Source: Algimonas ampicilliniresistens (GTDB lineage Bacteria > Pseudomonadota > Alphaproteobacteria > Caulobacterales > Maricaulaceae). Taken from it: a stretch of 64,000 nucleotides of DNA. The number at the start of each line of letters is the position of its first letter. Position 1 is the stretch's first letter. Below are positions 45,776 through 54,732 of this stretch, piece by piece. The stretch lies in assembly GCF_030159955.1 (NCBI RefSeq), contig NZ_BSNK01000001.1, positions 124,001 to 188,000 on the forward strand, read 5' to 3'. Both the position numbers and the translations under genes were made by a program. The notes under the pieces were generated by a model that did not search any database, was not told the origin of the DNA, and was given only the letters and a program-made list of their open reading frames with translations.

Positions 45776-46636
45776 ATGGCATTCAAAACTGTCAGAAACC
45801 TGATCATCGCCGGCGGCATTGCCGCGGCTTCGCTCACAGGCATCGCGATCGCAGCAGGCGGTAGCGGACCCGCCGACGGCTACAAGATGATCCACAAACA
45901 TTGGCACTGGAGCGGTGTCACTGGATCCTATGATGTCGCGGCGATGCAGCGTGGCTATAATGTCTATGCGCAGGTTTGCCGTTCTTGCCACAATCTCGAT
46001 CATCTCGCTTTCCGCCATCTTGGCGACAAAGGCGGTCCGTTCTACGACGAGTATTATAAGAACCCGAACGACAATCCGCTCGTGAAGAATATTGCCGCGG
46101 AATATGAAGTGATTGACGTCAATCCTGAAGACGGGTCGGAAGTGTCTCGTCCGGGTATTCCAGCCGATTATTTCCCGCCGATTTACCGTAACAATGCTGA
46201 AGCGGCCTACGTCAATAATGGTGCAGTACCACCCGATCTGTCCGTGATGGTCAAAGCGCGCAATAACGGCGCTGACTATATGTATAATCTTCTGCTGGCT
46301 TACAGCCATCCGCAACCGGAAGGCATCACGCTCAGCACGGGCCAATATTATAATCCCGTGATGGAAGGCTCCAAGATTGCCATGCCGCCACAGCTGCAAC
46401 CGCAGGAAGGTGTGTTTGAATATCAAAGCGACACTGAAGGCCAGAACCCACCGGAAGCGACGATCGAACAGATGGCCGCTGACGTGACAGAATTCCTCGC
46501 CTGGTCAGCGGATCCTAAGCTGGCTGTACGTAAGGAAGCCGGCCTGATGTCGATGGTTTACCTGCTGATCCTATCGGTTCTGTTATGGCTGTCATACAAG
46601 CGTATCTGGCGCCGCTTGAAGCCCTCTGAGGGCTAG
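45776..46636 (+). CDS. petC: cytochrome c1 of the bc1 complex
   Basis: Haem c subunit passing electrons from the Rieske protein to cytochrome c. Start at 45776 gives a signal peptide (NLIIAGGIAAASLTGIAIAAGG); the frame is open earlier, but those codons lie inside petB. Haem site CRSCH, Met ligand region near GSKIAMPPQLQ, C-terminal membrane anchor MVYLLILSVLLWLSYKRIW. 286 aa. Last gene of the operon, followed by a terminator. Confidence 0.96.
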   Translation: MAFKTVRNLIIAGGIAAASLTGIAIAAGGSGPADGYKMIHKHWHWSGVTGSYDVAAMQRGYNVYAQVCRSCHNLDHLAFRHLGDKGGPFYDEYYKNPNDNPLVKNIAAEYEVIDVNPEDGSEVSRPGIPADYFPPIYRNNAEAAYVNNGAVPPDLSVMVKARNNGADYMYNLLLAYSHPQPEGITLSTGQYYNPVMEGSKIAMPPQLQPQEGVFEYQSDTEGQNPPEATIEQMAADVTEFLAWSADPKLAVRKEAGLMSMVYLLILSVLLWLSYKRIWRRLKPSEG

Positions 46637-46658
46637 GCCGCGCGATATGTTTATGGAG

Positions 46659-46683
46659 AGCCCGCCCTTTGGCGGGCTTTTTC
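46659..46683 (+). terminator. intrinsic terminator of petABC
   Basis: AGCCCGCC, loop CTTT, GGCGGGCT, then five T. Begins 22 bp after the petC stop. Confidence 0.92.
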
Positions 46684-46834
46684 ATGACCCCATTTCAAGC
46701 CAGCATTCACTGCATTTTGCACGGACCAGCCTAACCATATTCGCGGCTTGCAACCGTGCATGGCCGATCTAAACAGGTTATTGATCGGGCAGGTTGGTTT
46801 ATCCGGCTTCAGCACGCGCATGATGGGAGCCATA

Positions 46835-48148
46835 ATGGCCCGGACACGATTGACAGGGGTGCTTGCGACGATTGTTGCGGTTCTGATTGCTGCCGTGGCA
46901 GCGACAGCGCTCTATACATCTGTTAAATTCGCCGAGGCCGAACAAACGGCGCGCACAGCTATTCAAGAGGCAACGACTTATTCCAATGCCCTAGACCGCC
47001 TTAAGGATGCGGTGTTGGACGCGGAAACAGGTCAGCGTGGTTATCTACTGACCGGGGACCGTGAATATCTGCAGCCTTATCTGCGGGCTCAAAGACTGAT
47101 TGAAGGCTTTCAGGATGAGGGGTGGGAAATCGCGGCGATGCGTGGCGGCGAAGATACCGAACTTCGTCGGCTTGTGAATAACAAGCTGACTGAGTTGGCT
47201 GAAACAATCCGTCTTTTTGATGCGGGCAACCCGCAGGCGGCCTTGACGATGATCCAAACGGATCGGGGTCAGGAAATGATGGCAGAGATCCGCCAAATGG
47301 TACGCGGTCGTCAGGCAGAGGCCAACGACCGTGCCCAGGTTGCCCGTCAGCGTGTCGAAAATTACAATGAGCGATCGGGTTTGGTGTCCAAACTGCTCGC
47401 TCTGCTCTTGGTTCTGGCTTCCGTGATGGGCGTATTTACGCTCTACCAGTGGTTCCGAATGCGACAGGTTGAGGAAGAGGTGGAAGAAGCCGTGGACACG
47501 GCCGAGCGGATCGAAGTCATTGCGCATGAGCTTGATCACCGCATGAAAAACCTGTTCGCGGTTGCACAAGGTATGTTGCGTCAAAGTGCGCGCGGACGCG
47601 GTGAGGCCGTCAAAGATTTTGCTGAGGAGGCCACATCGAGATTGCGCGCCATGTCTCATGCCTATTCCGCAACGCGTGAATTGGACGAAGCGCGATCTTT
47701 ATCCAAATCGGTTATTATTGATCGTGTTGTGCGGTCTCAGTTGCTCGATCAACATCGCGTTGAGATTCAAGGAGAAGACGGTGATGTGTCGGACAAGGCG
47801 GTTTCGCCGCTCGCTCTGATCCTTCATGAATGGACAACAAACGCGTTGAAGTATGGCGCTTGGAAGCCGGATGCTGATCCTAACGGACTCTCAGACGTTC
47901 GGATCAGTTGGCGAACCACAGAGGGCGGTGACTACGAATTGCTCTGGGATGAACAGCATGAGCGCCGTGAAAACTCTATTCCGGAAGCGTCAGGTTATGG
48001 GTCTAAATTGATCAAAGCCTGTGCCGCGCAGCTTGGTGGAAAAGTTGACTATGACTGGCATAATAAGGGCGTTCGTATTCGGTTGATTGCCGATTCCAAA
48101 CTTCTTTCTGTGTCCAGAGGCAGCCTCTCAGAGGCTAAAATTCCTTAG
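46835..48148 (+). CDS. CHASE3 sensor histidine kinase of the HWE/HisKA_2 type
   Basis: Membrane sensor kinase of 437 aa. Start 46835 is fixed by GGGAG 5 nt upstream and gives MARTRLTGVLATIVAVLIAAVAATALY as first helix. The periplasmic CHASE3 domain contains LKDAVLDAETGQRGYLLTGDREYLQPY; the second helix is LLALLLVLASVMGVFTLY. Kinase: phospho-acceptor ELDHRMKNLFAVAQGMLRQSARGRG, N-box ALILHEWTTNALKYGAW, and YGSKLIKACAAQLGGKVDYDW. HWE kinases often act with PhyR-type general stress regulators, but none is adjacent; orphan. Shares TTAG with the convergent gene. Confidence 0.92.
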   Translation: MARTRLTGVLATIVAVLIAAVAATALYTSVKFAEAEQTARTAIQEATTYSNALDRLKDAVLDAETGQRGYLLTGDREYLQPYLRAQRLIEGFQDEGWEIAAMRGGEDTELRRLVNNKLTELAETIRLFDAGNPQAALTMIQTDRGQEMMAEIRQMVRGRQAEANDRAQVARQRVENYNERSGLVSKLLALLLVLASVMGVFTLYQWFRMRQVEEEVEEAVDTAERIEVIAHELDHRMKNLFAVAQGMLRQSARGRGEAVKDFAEEATSRLRAMSHAYSATRELDEARSLSKSVIIDRVVRSQLLDQHRVEIQGEDGDVSDKAVSPLALILHEWTTNALKYGAWKPDADPNGLSDVRISWRTTEGGDYELLWDEQHERRENSIPEASGYGSKLIKACAAQLGGKVDYDWHNKGVRIRLIADSKLLSVSRGSLSEAKIP

Positions 48149-49146
48149 CGGTCACTATCGAAGCGGTAGCGCTTGCGCACGCCCACGGCTTCCGTCGGCA
48201 CCCCGCCGACTGTCTTAGGTTGGAACCGGGTGCGAAGAGCGGCACGTTCAGCTTCCTGAATGAAATCATCTTCATACCGATCGGCGTAGACACTCACTAA
48301 TTCGACCTCGTCGACACGACCGTCCGCGCCAATGGTAAGCGACAGGGTCACGACGGCATCGATGCCGCGGCGTTCGGCCCGACGCGGATATCGTGGTGTG
48401 ACGTTACGCACCACCCGTGGCGCGATGACTTCGCCCGTCTCGGTGATGACTTCACCGGACTCGCCGTAAGTTTTATAACCGGGGCGGGGTAATGTTCGAA
48501 AGCGAACCCGGGAATTACGTCCCGACGGTCCTCCCATTAACTGACTGTCGGGCATACCCGCATAAGCCTCTGGATCGCGCGGTAGAGTTCTATCTGGTCG
48601 GGCGTCACCCTCTATATCGCGCTCTATATCTTGGAGTAGTGTTTCGATCTCCGCATCGCGGGCGCCAAGATAGCGCCCCCATTCGCGCTGATATGCATAA
48701 ACGGCCAACCGTCGCTTGGCGATGTCCAGCCGTGGATCATAGGCCGTGGTGAGCGTATCCTGCCAATCGCGGTCGGCTTCCATATCGAGCACATCCAACT
48801 GCGCCCGGGCTGCACCTGACCGAGGATTATTTGTATGTTGGTTGAGAAAATCGGTCAGCCGCGCACGGCGCAAGGCGGCATCGCCTTCGCCCAAAGCTCT
48901 CAAATAGGCTTGGCGTGCTTCCGGCTCTGGTCCGATGGGCTCAGCGACGCCTGTGGACGATCCAGAACTCATGGCAAAGAGATAGGCCGAGATCAGAAAG
49001 ATCGCACTCCCGGCCAGCCCGGCGGGCCAAAGCCAGGATCTAGGTTCGGTCAGTTCGTCGATTTCATCTTCAATCGGTTGATACACACCATCCTTATAGA
49101 GCGAATGCACCCCGTCGGTATAGACAGGATGCACGCACAGGCTCAC
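48145..49146 (-). CDS. TonB-family energy transducer-like protein
   Basis: 333 aa single-span membrane protein: short cytoplasmic lead, helix WLWPAGLAGSAIFLISAYLFAM, then a periplasmic domain with helical repeats (QAYLRALGEGDAALRRARLTDFLNQ). It ends in a TonB C-terminal domain: PRVVRNVTPRYPRRAERRGIDAVVTLSLTIGADGRVDEVELVSVY...FIQEAERAALRTRFQPKTVGGVPTEAVGVRKRYRF. The Pro-rich spacer of true TonB is missing and replaced by the helical region, so it may be a specialised or non-classical TonB. Confidence 0.85.
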   Translation of the reverse strand: MSLCVHPVYTDGVHSLYKDGVYQPIEDEIDELTEPRSWLWPAGLAGSAIFLISAYLFAMSSGSSTGVAEPIGPEPEARQAYLRALGEGDAALRRARLTDFLNQHTNNPRSGAARAQLDVLDMEADRDWQDTLTTAYDPRLDIAKRRLAVYAYQREWGRYLGARDAEIETLLQDIERDIEGDARPDRTLPRDPEAYAGMPDSQLMGGPSGRNSRVRFRTLPRPGYKTYGESGEVITETGEVIAPRVVRNVTPRYPRRAERRGIDAVVTLSLTIGADGRVDEVELVSVYADRYEDDFIQEAERAALRTRFQPKTVGGVPTEAVGVRKRYRFDSDR

Positions 49147-49156
49147 AAGCTACCGC

Positions 49157-51979
49157 ATGAGTCAGTCTAAGCCCGTCACGCCCCAATCTCACGTCGTTCT
49201 GGTCGATGGGTCCGGTTATATATTCCGGGCCTTTCACGCGCTGCCGCCCTTAACGCGCAAGAGAGACGGGCTACCGATTGGAGCGGTCGCGGGCTTTTCG
49301 AACATGTTGTTCAAAATGCTCAAGGATCAGAAAGATGAAAGCCGCCCGACGCATTTCGCGGTGATCTTCGACGCGAGCGGTCAGACCTTCCGCAACGACA
49401 TTTACGATCTCTACAAGGCCAACCGGGGTGAGCCGCCAGAAGATCTTGTGCCGCAATTTCCGCTGACGCGCGATGCCAGCCGGGCCTTTGGAGCGCCTGC
49501 CGTCGAGATGACCGGCTTTGAGGCGGATGATCTGATTGCAACCTATGCCCGCCAAGCCGAAGCGCTCGGCGCGCGCGTGACGATCATCAGTTCGGACAAG
49601 GATTTGATGCAGCTGGTCAGTGACCGCGTGTCCATGCTCGACCCGATGAAGAACAAAACGATTGGCCCGAAAGAGGTCGAGGAGAAGTTCGGCGTCTCAC
49701 CTGACAAGGTGATCGATGTGCAGAGCTTGGCCGGGGATTCGGTCGATAATGTTCCCGGTGTTCCCGGCATTGGCGTGAAGACAGCAGCGCTACTGCTCGA
49801 TCAATATGGTGATCTTGAAACACTACTCGAACGGGCCGGTGAAATCCCGCAAAAGGGACGCCGCGAAAAACTACTTGAACATGCCGACATGGCGCGCGTT
49901 TCCAAAAAGTTGGTGACACTGAAATGCGATGTTGATGTCGACCCGGTTCTTGAAGATTTGGGCGTCACCGATCCAGATGTAGAACAGTTGTTCGATTTCC
50001 TCGAAGAAATGGGATTCCGGACGCTGACGGCGCGAGTGCGACAGGCTTTAGGTGAAGGCGTCACCGACGGCATTCGCGCGGATGACACCAAAGTCGAGGT
50101 GGCGTCCCCAGCTACCCGGGATCGCTATCCCAACACCGTCTTTGATCATACGAAATATGAATGCGTGCAAAGCGCGGATCGGCTTGCCCATTGGATCGCG
50201 CGTGCGTTTGAAACGGGTGTTGTGGCTGTCGATCTGGAGACGGATAGTCTCGATAGCCGCGCGGCAAATATGGTCGGCGTCTGTTTGGCGGTTGAAGATA
50301 ATGAAGCCTGTTACGTGCCGTTAGCGCATACAGGTGGCGGCGACCTGCTGGGCGACGGGGCGCCCGAACAAATGGATATGGACCGCGCGCTCGAAATGCT
50401 CGCGCCCCTGCTGCATGACGCGTCCGTTTTGAAAGTCGGCCAGAATTTCAAATATGATCTCGGCGTGTTTAAACGCTATGATCTGAACCCAACGCCTTAT
50501 GACGATACGATGTTGATCAGCTACGCGCTGCATAATGGCATTAATGGTCACGGCATGGACACGCTGTCCGAAACCCATTTCGCCCACAGCCCCGTGCCGT
50601 TCAAGGAAATTGCGGGGACCGGGAAAAACCAGAAGACGTTTGATCAGATCGGGCTTGAGGAGGCGACGCGCTATGCGGCCGAAGATGCGGATGTGACGCT
50701 CCGTCTCTGGAAATATCTGAAGCCCAAACTGGCGACGTCGCAAGTGACCCGCGTCTATGAAGCCATCGACCGCGATATGCCGCATGTTGTCGCCAAGATG
50801 GAAAATGAAGGGATTAAAGTCGATCGCGCCGAACTCGCGCGTTTATCATCCTATTTTTCGCAGAAGATGGCAGGATTGGAAGCTGAAGCGCATGAAATCG
50901 CCGAAGGTCCGTTCAATCTTGGTAGTCCTAAACAGGTTGGTGAAATTCTCTTCGATAAGATGGGACTGGAAGGCGGCAAGAAAACCAAGACCGGCGCTTG
51001 GCAAACGGGCGTCGATATTCTTGAGGATTTGGCCGATAATGGCGAGCCACTGCCGCGCACGATCCTGAATTGGCGGCAATTCTCGAAGCTTAAAAGTACC
51101 TATACCGACGCGCTACAGGCTCAGATCAACCCTGAGACGGAACGCGTGCATACGAGCTTTAGTCTCGCCGCGACGACAACGGGTCGGCTCAGCTCTAGTG
51201 ACCCGAACCTGCAAAACATCCCGATCCGGACGGAAGAAGGCCGCAAAATCCGCGATGCCTTCATCGCCGAAGCTGGGCATGTTCTGGTCGCGGCTGACTA
51301 TTCTCAGATCGAGCTGCGGCTACTCGCCCACATGGCGGATCTGCCGACCATGAAGCAGGCTTTTGCGGACGGCGTCGACATTCATGCGCTCACGGCGTCA
51401 GAGATGTTCGGTGTCAAGCTGGCCGATATGACGCCCGATATTCGGCGTCAGGCCAAGGCGATTAATTTCGGGATCATCTACGGCATTTCTGCCTTTGGTC
51501 TGGCTAAGAATACGGGCGTGGACCGCGGCACAGCGGCCGAATTCATCAAGACCTATTTCGAAAAATTCCCCGGCATTCGCGCCTATATGGACGCAACCAA
51601 GGCTGAGGCGAAAGAGCGAGGCTATGTCAGCACCCTGTTCGGACGGAAATGCCACATTGCCGGTATTCGCGAACGCAACCCACAGCGCCGGGCTTTTGCC
51701 GAACGTCAGGCGATTAACGCGCCGATCCAAGGCACAGCCGCCGATATTATGCGCCGCGCTATGATCAAAATGCCGGACGCCATCGCGTCGGTCGAAGGCG
51801 CACGAATGCTGCTACAAGTTCATGATGAACTCGTGTTTGAAGTGCCAGAAGATCGGGCGGACGCGCTGATTTCGACCGTGAAGACGACAATGGAACACGC
51901 TCACGAACCGGCGATCACGCTCAGTGTGCCGATTGATGTCGAAGCCCAAGCGGCGACGAACTGGAATGACGCTCACTAA
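49157..51979 (+). CDS. polA: DNA polymerase I
   Basis: Repair and Okazaki-fragment polymerase, 940 aa, all three domains present. 5'-3' nuclease (1-~290): VDGSGYIFRAFHALPPLTRKRDGLPIGAVAGF, TGFEADDLIATYA, SLAGDSVDNVPGVPGIGVKTAA. The 3'-5' exonuclease retains VDLETDSLDS and YAAEDADVTLRLW, so proofreading looks intact. Polymerase: motif A VAADYSQIELRLLAHMA, motif B RRQAKAINFGIIYGISAFGLA, motif C QVHDELVFEVP. Single gene. Confidence 0.97.
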   Translation: MSQSKPVTPQSHVVLVDGSGYIFRAFHALPPLTRKRDGLPIGAVAGFSNMLFKMLKDQKDESRPTHFAVIFDASGQTFRNDIYDLYKANRGEPPEDLVPQFPLTRDASRAFGAPAVEMTGFEADDLIATYARQAEALGARVTIISSDKDLMQLVSDRVSMLDPMKNKTIGPKEVEEKFGVSPDKVIDVQSLAGDSVDNVPGVPGIGVKTAALLLDQYGDLETLLERAGEIPQKGRREKLLEHADMARVSKKLVTLKCDVDVDPVLEDLGVTDPDVEQLFDFLEEMGFRTLTARVRQALGEGVTDGIRADDTKVEVASPATRDRYPNTVFDHTKYECVQSADRLAHWIARAFETGVVAVDLETDSLDSRAANMVGVCLAVEDNEACYVPLAHTGGGDLLGDGAPEQMDMDRALEMLAPLLHDASVLKVGQNFKYDLGVFKRYDLNPTPYDDTMLISYALHNGINGHGMDTLSETHFAHSPVPFKEIAGTGKNQKTFDQIGLEEATRYAAEDADVTLRLWKYLKPKLATSQVTRVYEAIDRDMPHVVAKMENEGIKVDRAELARLSSYFSQKMAGLEAEAHEIAEGPFNLGSPKQVGEILFDKMGLEGGKKTKTGAWQTGVDILEDLADNGEPLPRTILNWRQFSKLKSTYTDALQAQINPETERVHTSFSLAATTTGRLSSSDPNLQNIPIRTEEGRKIRDAFIAEAGHVLVAADYSQIELRLLAHMADLPTMKQAFADGVDIHALTASEMFGVKLADMTPDIRRQAKAINFGIIYGISAFGLAKNTGVDRGTAAEFIKTYFEKFPGIRAYMDATKAEAKERGYVSTLFGRKCHIAGIRERNPQRRAFAERQAINAPIQGTAADIMRRAMIKMPDAIASVEGARMLLQVHDELVFEVPEDRADALISTVKTTMEHAHEPAITLSVPIDVEAQAATNWNDAH

Positions 51980-51999
51980 CGATTGCCAGCGAGCGTCAT
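51966..51999. terminator. 9-bp hairpin at the polA/msrA junction
   Basis: ATGACGCTC (51966-51974) and GAGCGTCAT (51991-51999) around a 16-nt loop that includes the polA stop. No T-run; possible weak two-way terminator between convergent genes. Confidence 0.4.
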
Positions 52000-52005
52000 C
52001 CAAAA

Positions 52006-52590
52006 TTACTCCGCAGGGACGTTGACCCGTTGCGGGATTGGGCAGCTCACGCCTGTGGGGCCGTGCGAACAATATCCTTGCGGGTTTTTCGCCAGATATT
52101 GCTGATGATAATCCTCGGCTGGATAATAGGTCGGCGCGGCGGCAATTTCCGTCGTGACGGGCCGGCCATAGGCGTCTGAATAACGCGCTTGGGCCGCTTT
52201 GGCTTGGTCAAGTTGGGCGTCCGTAAACGTGTAGATCGTGCTGCGATATTGAGAGCCGACATCATTGCCCTGACGGTTGCCCTGCGTCGGATCGTGGTTT
52301 TCGAAGAACACTTTCAGCAGCGCGTCAAAGTCGATGACCTTGGGGTCATAGACAACATGCACAACTTCGGCGTGACCCGTCCGGCCTGAACAGACTTTAT
52401 GATAATCCGGGCTTTCATCCGTACCGCCCGCATAACCAACTGACGTCACGTGAACGCCGTCCAGCTTCCACAGGATACGTTCCGCACCCCAGAAACAGCC
52501 CATGCCGAAGATGGCTTGTTCTGAACCTTCGGGATAATCGCTAAACATGGTGTTGCCGTTAGTATAATGTGTGTGGGTCTTGGCCAGCAT
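52006..52590 (-). CDS. msrA: peptide-methionine (S)-S-oxide reductase
   Basis: Repairs methionine-S-sulfoxide in proteins. Catalytic Cys in the family motif [13 protein letters not shown], followed by [49 protein letters not shown] and the C-terminal [11 protein letters not shown]. 194 aa, cytoplasmic. One base separates it from the upstream N-formylglutamate amidohydrolase stop, so the two form an operon. Confidence 0.96.
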   Translation of the reverse strand: MLAKTHTHYTNGNTMFSDYPEGSEQAIFGMGCFWGAERILWKLDGVHVTSVGYAGGTDESPDYHKVCSGRTGHAEVVHVVYDPKVIDFDALLKVFFENHDPTQGNRQGNDVGSQYRSTIYTFTDAQLDQAKAAQARYSDAYGRPVTTEIAAAPTYYPAEDYHQQYLAKNPQGYCSHGPTGVSCPIPQRVNVPAE

Positions 52591-52591
52591 G

Positions 52592-53314
52592 TCAAATCTC
52601 CTTGATCAAGGGTCGGATCGCCAGGGCGAGCCTCTCGGCCATACGCTCAGCATCCGACTTCGTGCCGATGTGGTCCTGACGGAGTTCAATCGCAAGGTGG
52701 GGGTGACCCCGGGGCACGACATTGTGATCGACCGTGTGGTTTAGGTCATGCGCGGAATAGGGTTCGTTGATGTCGACCTGAAACTCTGACGCAATGGCTG
52801 TCATCTGGCGAATGAACCCAATCGGTGTTTCGCTATCATCCTTGACCAAGAGGCCGATGTCAGTGGTACGTTTTGGCTGATCGCGCAGTTGCGGCGTAAA
52901 GCTGTGGATCGACAGAGCCAAGCAATCGGGCCTGTCATCCAGCGCATCGCCCAGCGTGTCGTGATACGCCTGATAGAGCCGAACAATCCGTTCGTCGCGC
53001 TGAGGTTCGGATAGGCCGTGATTTCCCGGAATTTCAGTATGGTCGCTGACGAGCGGAATAAGGCCCGGCGCATCAGGGCTGCGATTGGCATCAATGACAA
53101 GCCGCGAAAAACCGCAGATCAGGCCGCTACAGTTCAGATGCTCACATAGAGCGCGCGCCACCCAATCCGTGCCAATGTCCCAAGCAATATGCCGAGTCAT
53201 TTCAGCCTCGGATAATCCTAGATCACCGACCCACTCTGGAACTGCATTTGAGGCGTGGTCCGCGAACACGAAAGCATCGGATGAGGGGCCGTCAATGTGA
53301 AAAAAAGGAGACAT
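52592..53314 (-). CDS. N-formylglutamate amidohydrolase family protein
   Basis: Zinc amidohydrolase fold that releases formate from N-formylglutamate at the end of histidine breakdown, or a relative. [63 protein letters not shown] and [11 protein letters not shown] are all family motifs. 240 aa. No hut genes nearby, so the true substrate may be another N-formyl compound. Forms an operon with msrA. Confidence 0.87.
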   Translation of the reverse strand: MSPFFHIDGPSSDAFVFADHASNAVPEWVGDLGLSEAEMTRHIAWDIGTDWVARALCEHLNCSGLICGFSRLVIDANRSPDAPGLIPLVSDHTEIPGNHGLSEPQRDERIVRLYQAYHDTLGDALDDRPDCLALSIHSFTPQLRDQPKRTTDIGLLVKDDSETPIGFIRQMTAIASEFQVDINEPYSAHDLNHTVDHNVVPRGHPHLAIELRQDHIGTKSDAERMAERLALAIRPLIKEI

Positions 53315-53371
53315 GGTTGCTCCTACTCACTCGCGCGCCGCAGTCACACTGTTTCTGCTGTCCATCGCTGC

Positions 53372-53400
53372 TTGCTCAGTCTGGCACCCGTCGCTATAGG
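53372..53400 (+). promoter_or_regulatory. promoter of the tRNA-Ser locus
   Basis: TTGCTC (53372-53377), 17 bp, TATAGG (53395-53400). It stands 27 bp before the truncated tRNA copy and is the only good promoter seen in front of the intact tRNA, which would then be made as a longer precursor. Confidence 0.5.
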
Positions 53401-53426
53401 CGCGGCTGCCCGGCGGGCTGCTGTCT

Positions 53427-53454
53427 AGTGAGGTGGCCGAGTGGTTGAAGGCGC
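53427..53454 (+). pseudogene. truncated tRNA-Ser copy (5' 28 nt)
   Basis: Identical over 28 nt to the first 28 nt of the intact tRNA-Ser 129 bp downstream: acceptor strand AGTGAGG, positions 8-9, the whole D-arm and one following base pair. It then diverges completely and has no anticodon arm or matching 3' acceptor strand, so it cannot be a working tRNA. Confidence 0.8.
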
Positions 53455-53459
53455 CCACA

Positions 53460-53526
53460 GCCAAAAGCTTGCTTTTGGCCGATCCTTGGATAAGAGGCGT
53501 GCGCCTTCGGGGACATTGTTCCCCGG
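53460..53526 (+). repeat. inverted repeats between the tRNA-Ser copies
   Basis: GCCAAAAGC/GCTTTTGGC (53460-53479) is a perfect hairpin. GGCGTGCGCCTT (53496-53507) is an exact inverted copy of positions 53577-53588 in the intact tRNA, and its GCGCCTT can pair with AAGGCGC at the end of the truncated copy (53448-53454). GGGGA/TCCCC (~53509-53524) forms a third hairpin. Confidence 0.65.
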
Positions 53527-53555
53527 GCAAAATACATAGCTCCGCTGGTAACTGG

Positions 53556-53646
53556 AGTGAGGTGGCCGAGTGGTTGAAGGCGCACGCCTGGAAAGCGTGT
53601 ATACGGTAACCCCGTATCGAGGGTTCGAATCCCTTCCTCACTGCCA
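53556..53646 (+). tRNA. tRNA-Ser (anticodon GGA)
   Basis: AGTGAGG (53556-53562) pairs with CCTCACT (53636-53642); discriminator G and an encoded CCA end at 53646. D-arm GCC...GGC, anticodon stem CACGC/GCGTG with loop CTGGAAA (GGA at 53590-53592), long class II variable arm TACGG/CCGTA, and T-arm with TTCGAAT. Reads UCC and UCU serine codons. Confidence 0.97.
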
Positions 53647-53666
53647 GCCCGCCGGAGCTTTTCTGT

Positions 53667-54248
53667 ATGAGCGTCTTTCCTCCCGACCCGCCAAACTCAT
53701 GGACGACGAAATCGTCGGAGGTCTTGCACGATAATCCGTGGCTGCGGCTCGATGCTCACGCGGTGATCGGTCCGGACGGAAAAGACTACACTTATTACGT
53801 CACCCATTTTCATAACCGTGCCTGCGGTGTCGTGCCCTATGAAGTGCGCGACGGCGTGCCGGGCGTGTGGTTAGTCGGACAGACACGCTACGCGCTGGAT
53901 AGCTATAGTTGGGAGCTGCCGGAAGGCGGTGTTCCGCGCGGCGAAGATATTGCCGATGCTGCCCGTCGTGAGTTGAAGGAAGAAGCCGGGATCGAAGCGG
54001 AGACGCTGACCTGGCTGTTCGATATCCATACATCCAATTCGCTGACGGATGAGTGGGGGCAAGTCTTTCTCGCCACAGGTCTAACGCATGGGGAGCCGGA
54101 GCTTGAGGGGACTGAGGATATTACGCGGCTGTTCGTTCCGCTGGCTGATGCGATTGACGCCATCGGGACAGGGCGCATCACCGACGCGATTACCGTTGCC
54201 GGGCTCTACCGTATTGAGGTGATGCGACTCTCTGGGGTGCTTCGTTGA
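53667..54248 (+). CDS. NUDIX hydrolase, ADP-ribose pyrophosphatase-like
   Basis: Cleaves nucleoside diphosphates linked to another group. The full Nudix box is present: GGVPRGEDIADAARRELKEEAGI, preceded by SYSWELPE. The N-terminal half (NPWLRLDAHAVIGPDGKDYTYYVTHFHNRACGVVPYEVRDGVPGVWLVGQTRYALDSY) is the ADP-ribose-type lead domain. 193 aa. Starts 21 bp after the tRNA. The 3' end overlaps the convergent lipoprotein gene by 59 bp. Confidence 0.92.
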   Translation: MSVFPPDPPNSWTTKSSEVLHDNPWLRLDAHAVIGPDGKDYTYYVTHFHNRACGVVPYEVRDGVPGVWLVGQTRYALDSYSWELPEGGVPRGEDIADAARRELKEEAGIEAETLTWLFDIHTSNSLTDEWGQVFLATGLTHGEPELEGTEDITRLFVPLADAIDAIGTGRITDAITVAGLYRIEVMRLSGVLR

Positions 54249-54732
54249 GCACACCAAATCCGGGGCAGCGATGGGACCGCCCGAGACCTACTAGGTAACC
54301 AATGCGATATCGCGCCTGATCAGAGGCTCGGTTGGCTTGTTGCTCGAAATGGGACGCGCCGCTGACCTGCCGAACGACACCCCGAAACGGAATAAGTTGT
54401 GACGTTGCGGACTTCACACCGACATCGCGAAGGTTGCCAGAGCGCCCCGAGAGCGTGTTGCTGTCACGGCGGAAGCCAACCCGACGACCATCATTGGCCA
54501 CAACAGCCGCTTCAAGTTGATTGATTTCTTGTGCCCATGCTTGGCAGCCGCCCTGATTTGTATAGCCATAAGGCTGAGCAAGGGCGTTTAGCTGTCCGGG
54601 GATGGGTGCTTGAGTTAAATTCAGATCGCGTAAAGGCGACATGGCGGCAAATTGAAAATGGTTTGCTTCTTCAGGAAAGCTGGCGCAGCCCGACAGTAAA
54701 ACAAGCGGAAGTGTGATCGCGATTTTCCACAT
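54190..54732 (-). CDS. hypothetical lipoprotein
   Basis: Lipoprotein signal MWKIAITLPLVLLSGC; 180 aa. The body (LAQPYGYTNQGGCQAWAQEINQLEAAVVANDGRRVGF...LRDVGVKSATSQLIPFRGVVRQVSGASHFEQQANRASDQARYRIGYLVGLG) looks like a conserved alphaproteobacterial protein, often with a short helical-hairpin character, but I cannot name a function. The last ~20 codons lie antisense to the NUDIX gene, so the C-terminus is probably dispensable. Confidence 0.7.
   Translation of the reverse strand: MWKIAITLPLVLLSGCASFPEEANHFQFAAMSPLRDLNLTQAPIPGQLNALAQPYGYTNQGGCQAWAQEINQLEAAVVANDGRRVGFRRDSNTLSGRSGNLRDVGVKSATSQLIPFRGVVRQVSGASHFEQQANRASDQARYRIGYLVGLGRSHRCPGFGVLNEAPQRVASPQYGRARQR

Noticed and set aside
53427-53526. 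A second working tRNA-Ser
   Set aside because: Only the first 28 nt match; no anticodon arm, T-arm or 3' acceptor strand follows.
53327-53641. 104-codon minus-strand frame with a repeated AFNHSATSL
   Set aside because: The repeat is just the antisense translation of the duplicated tRNA 5' end.
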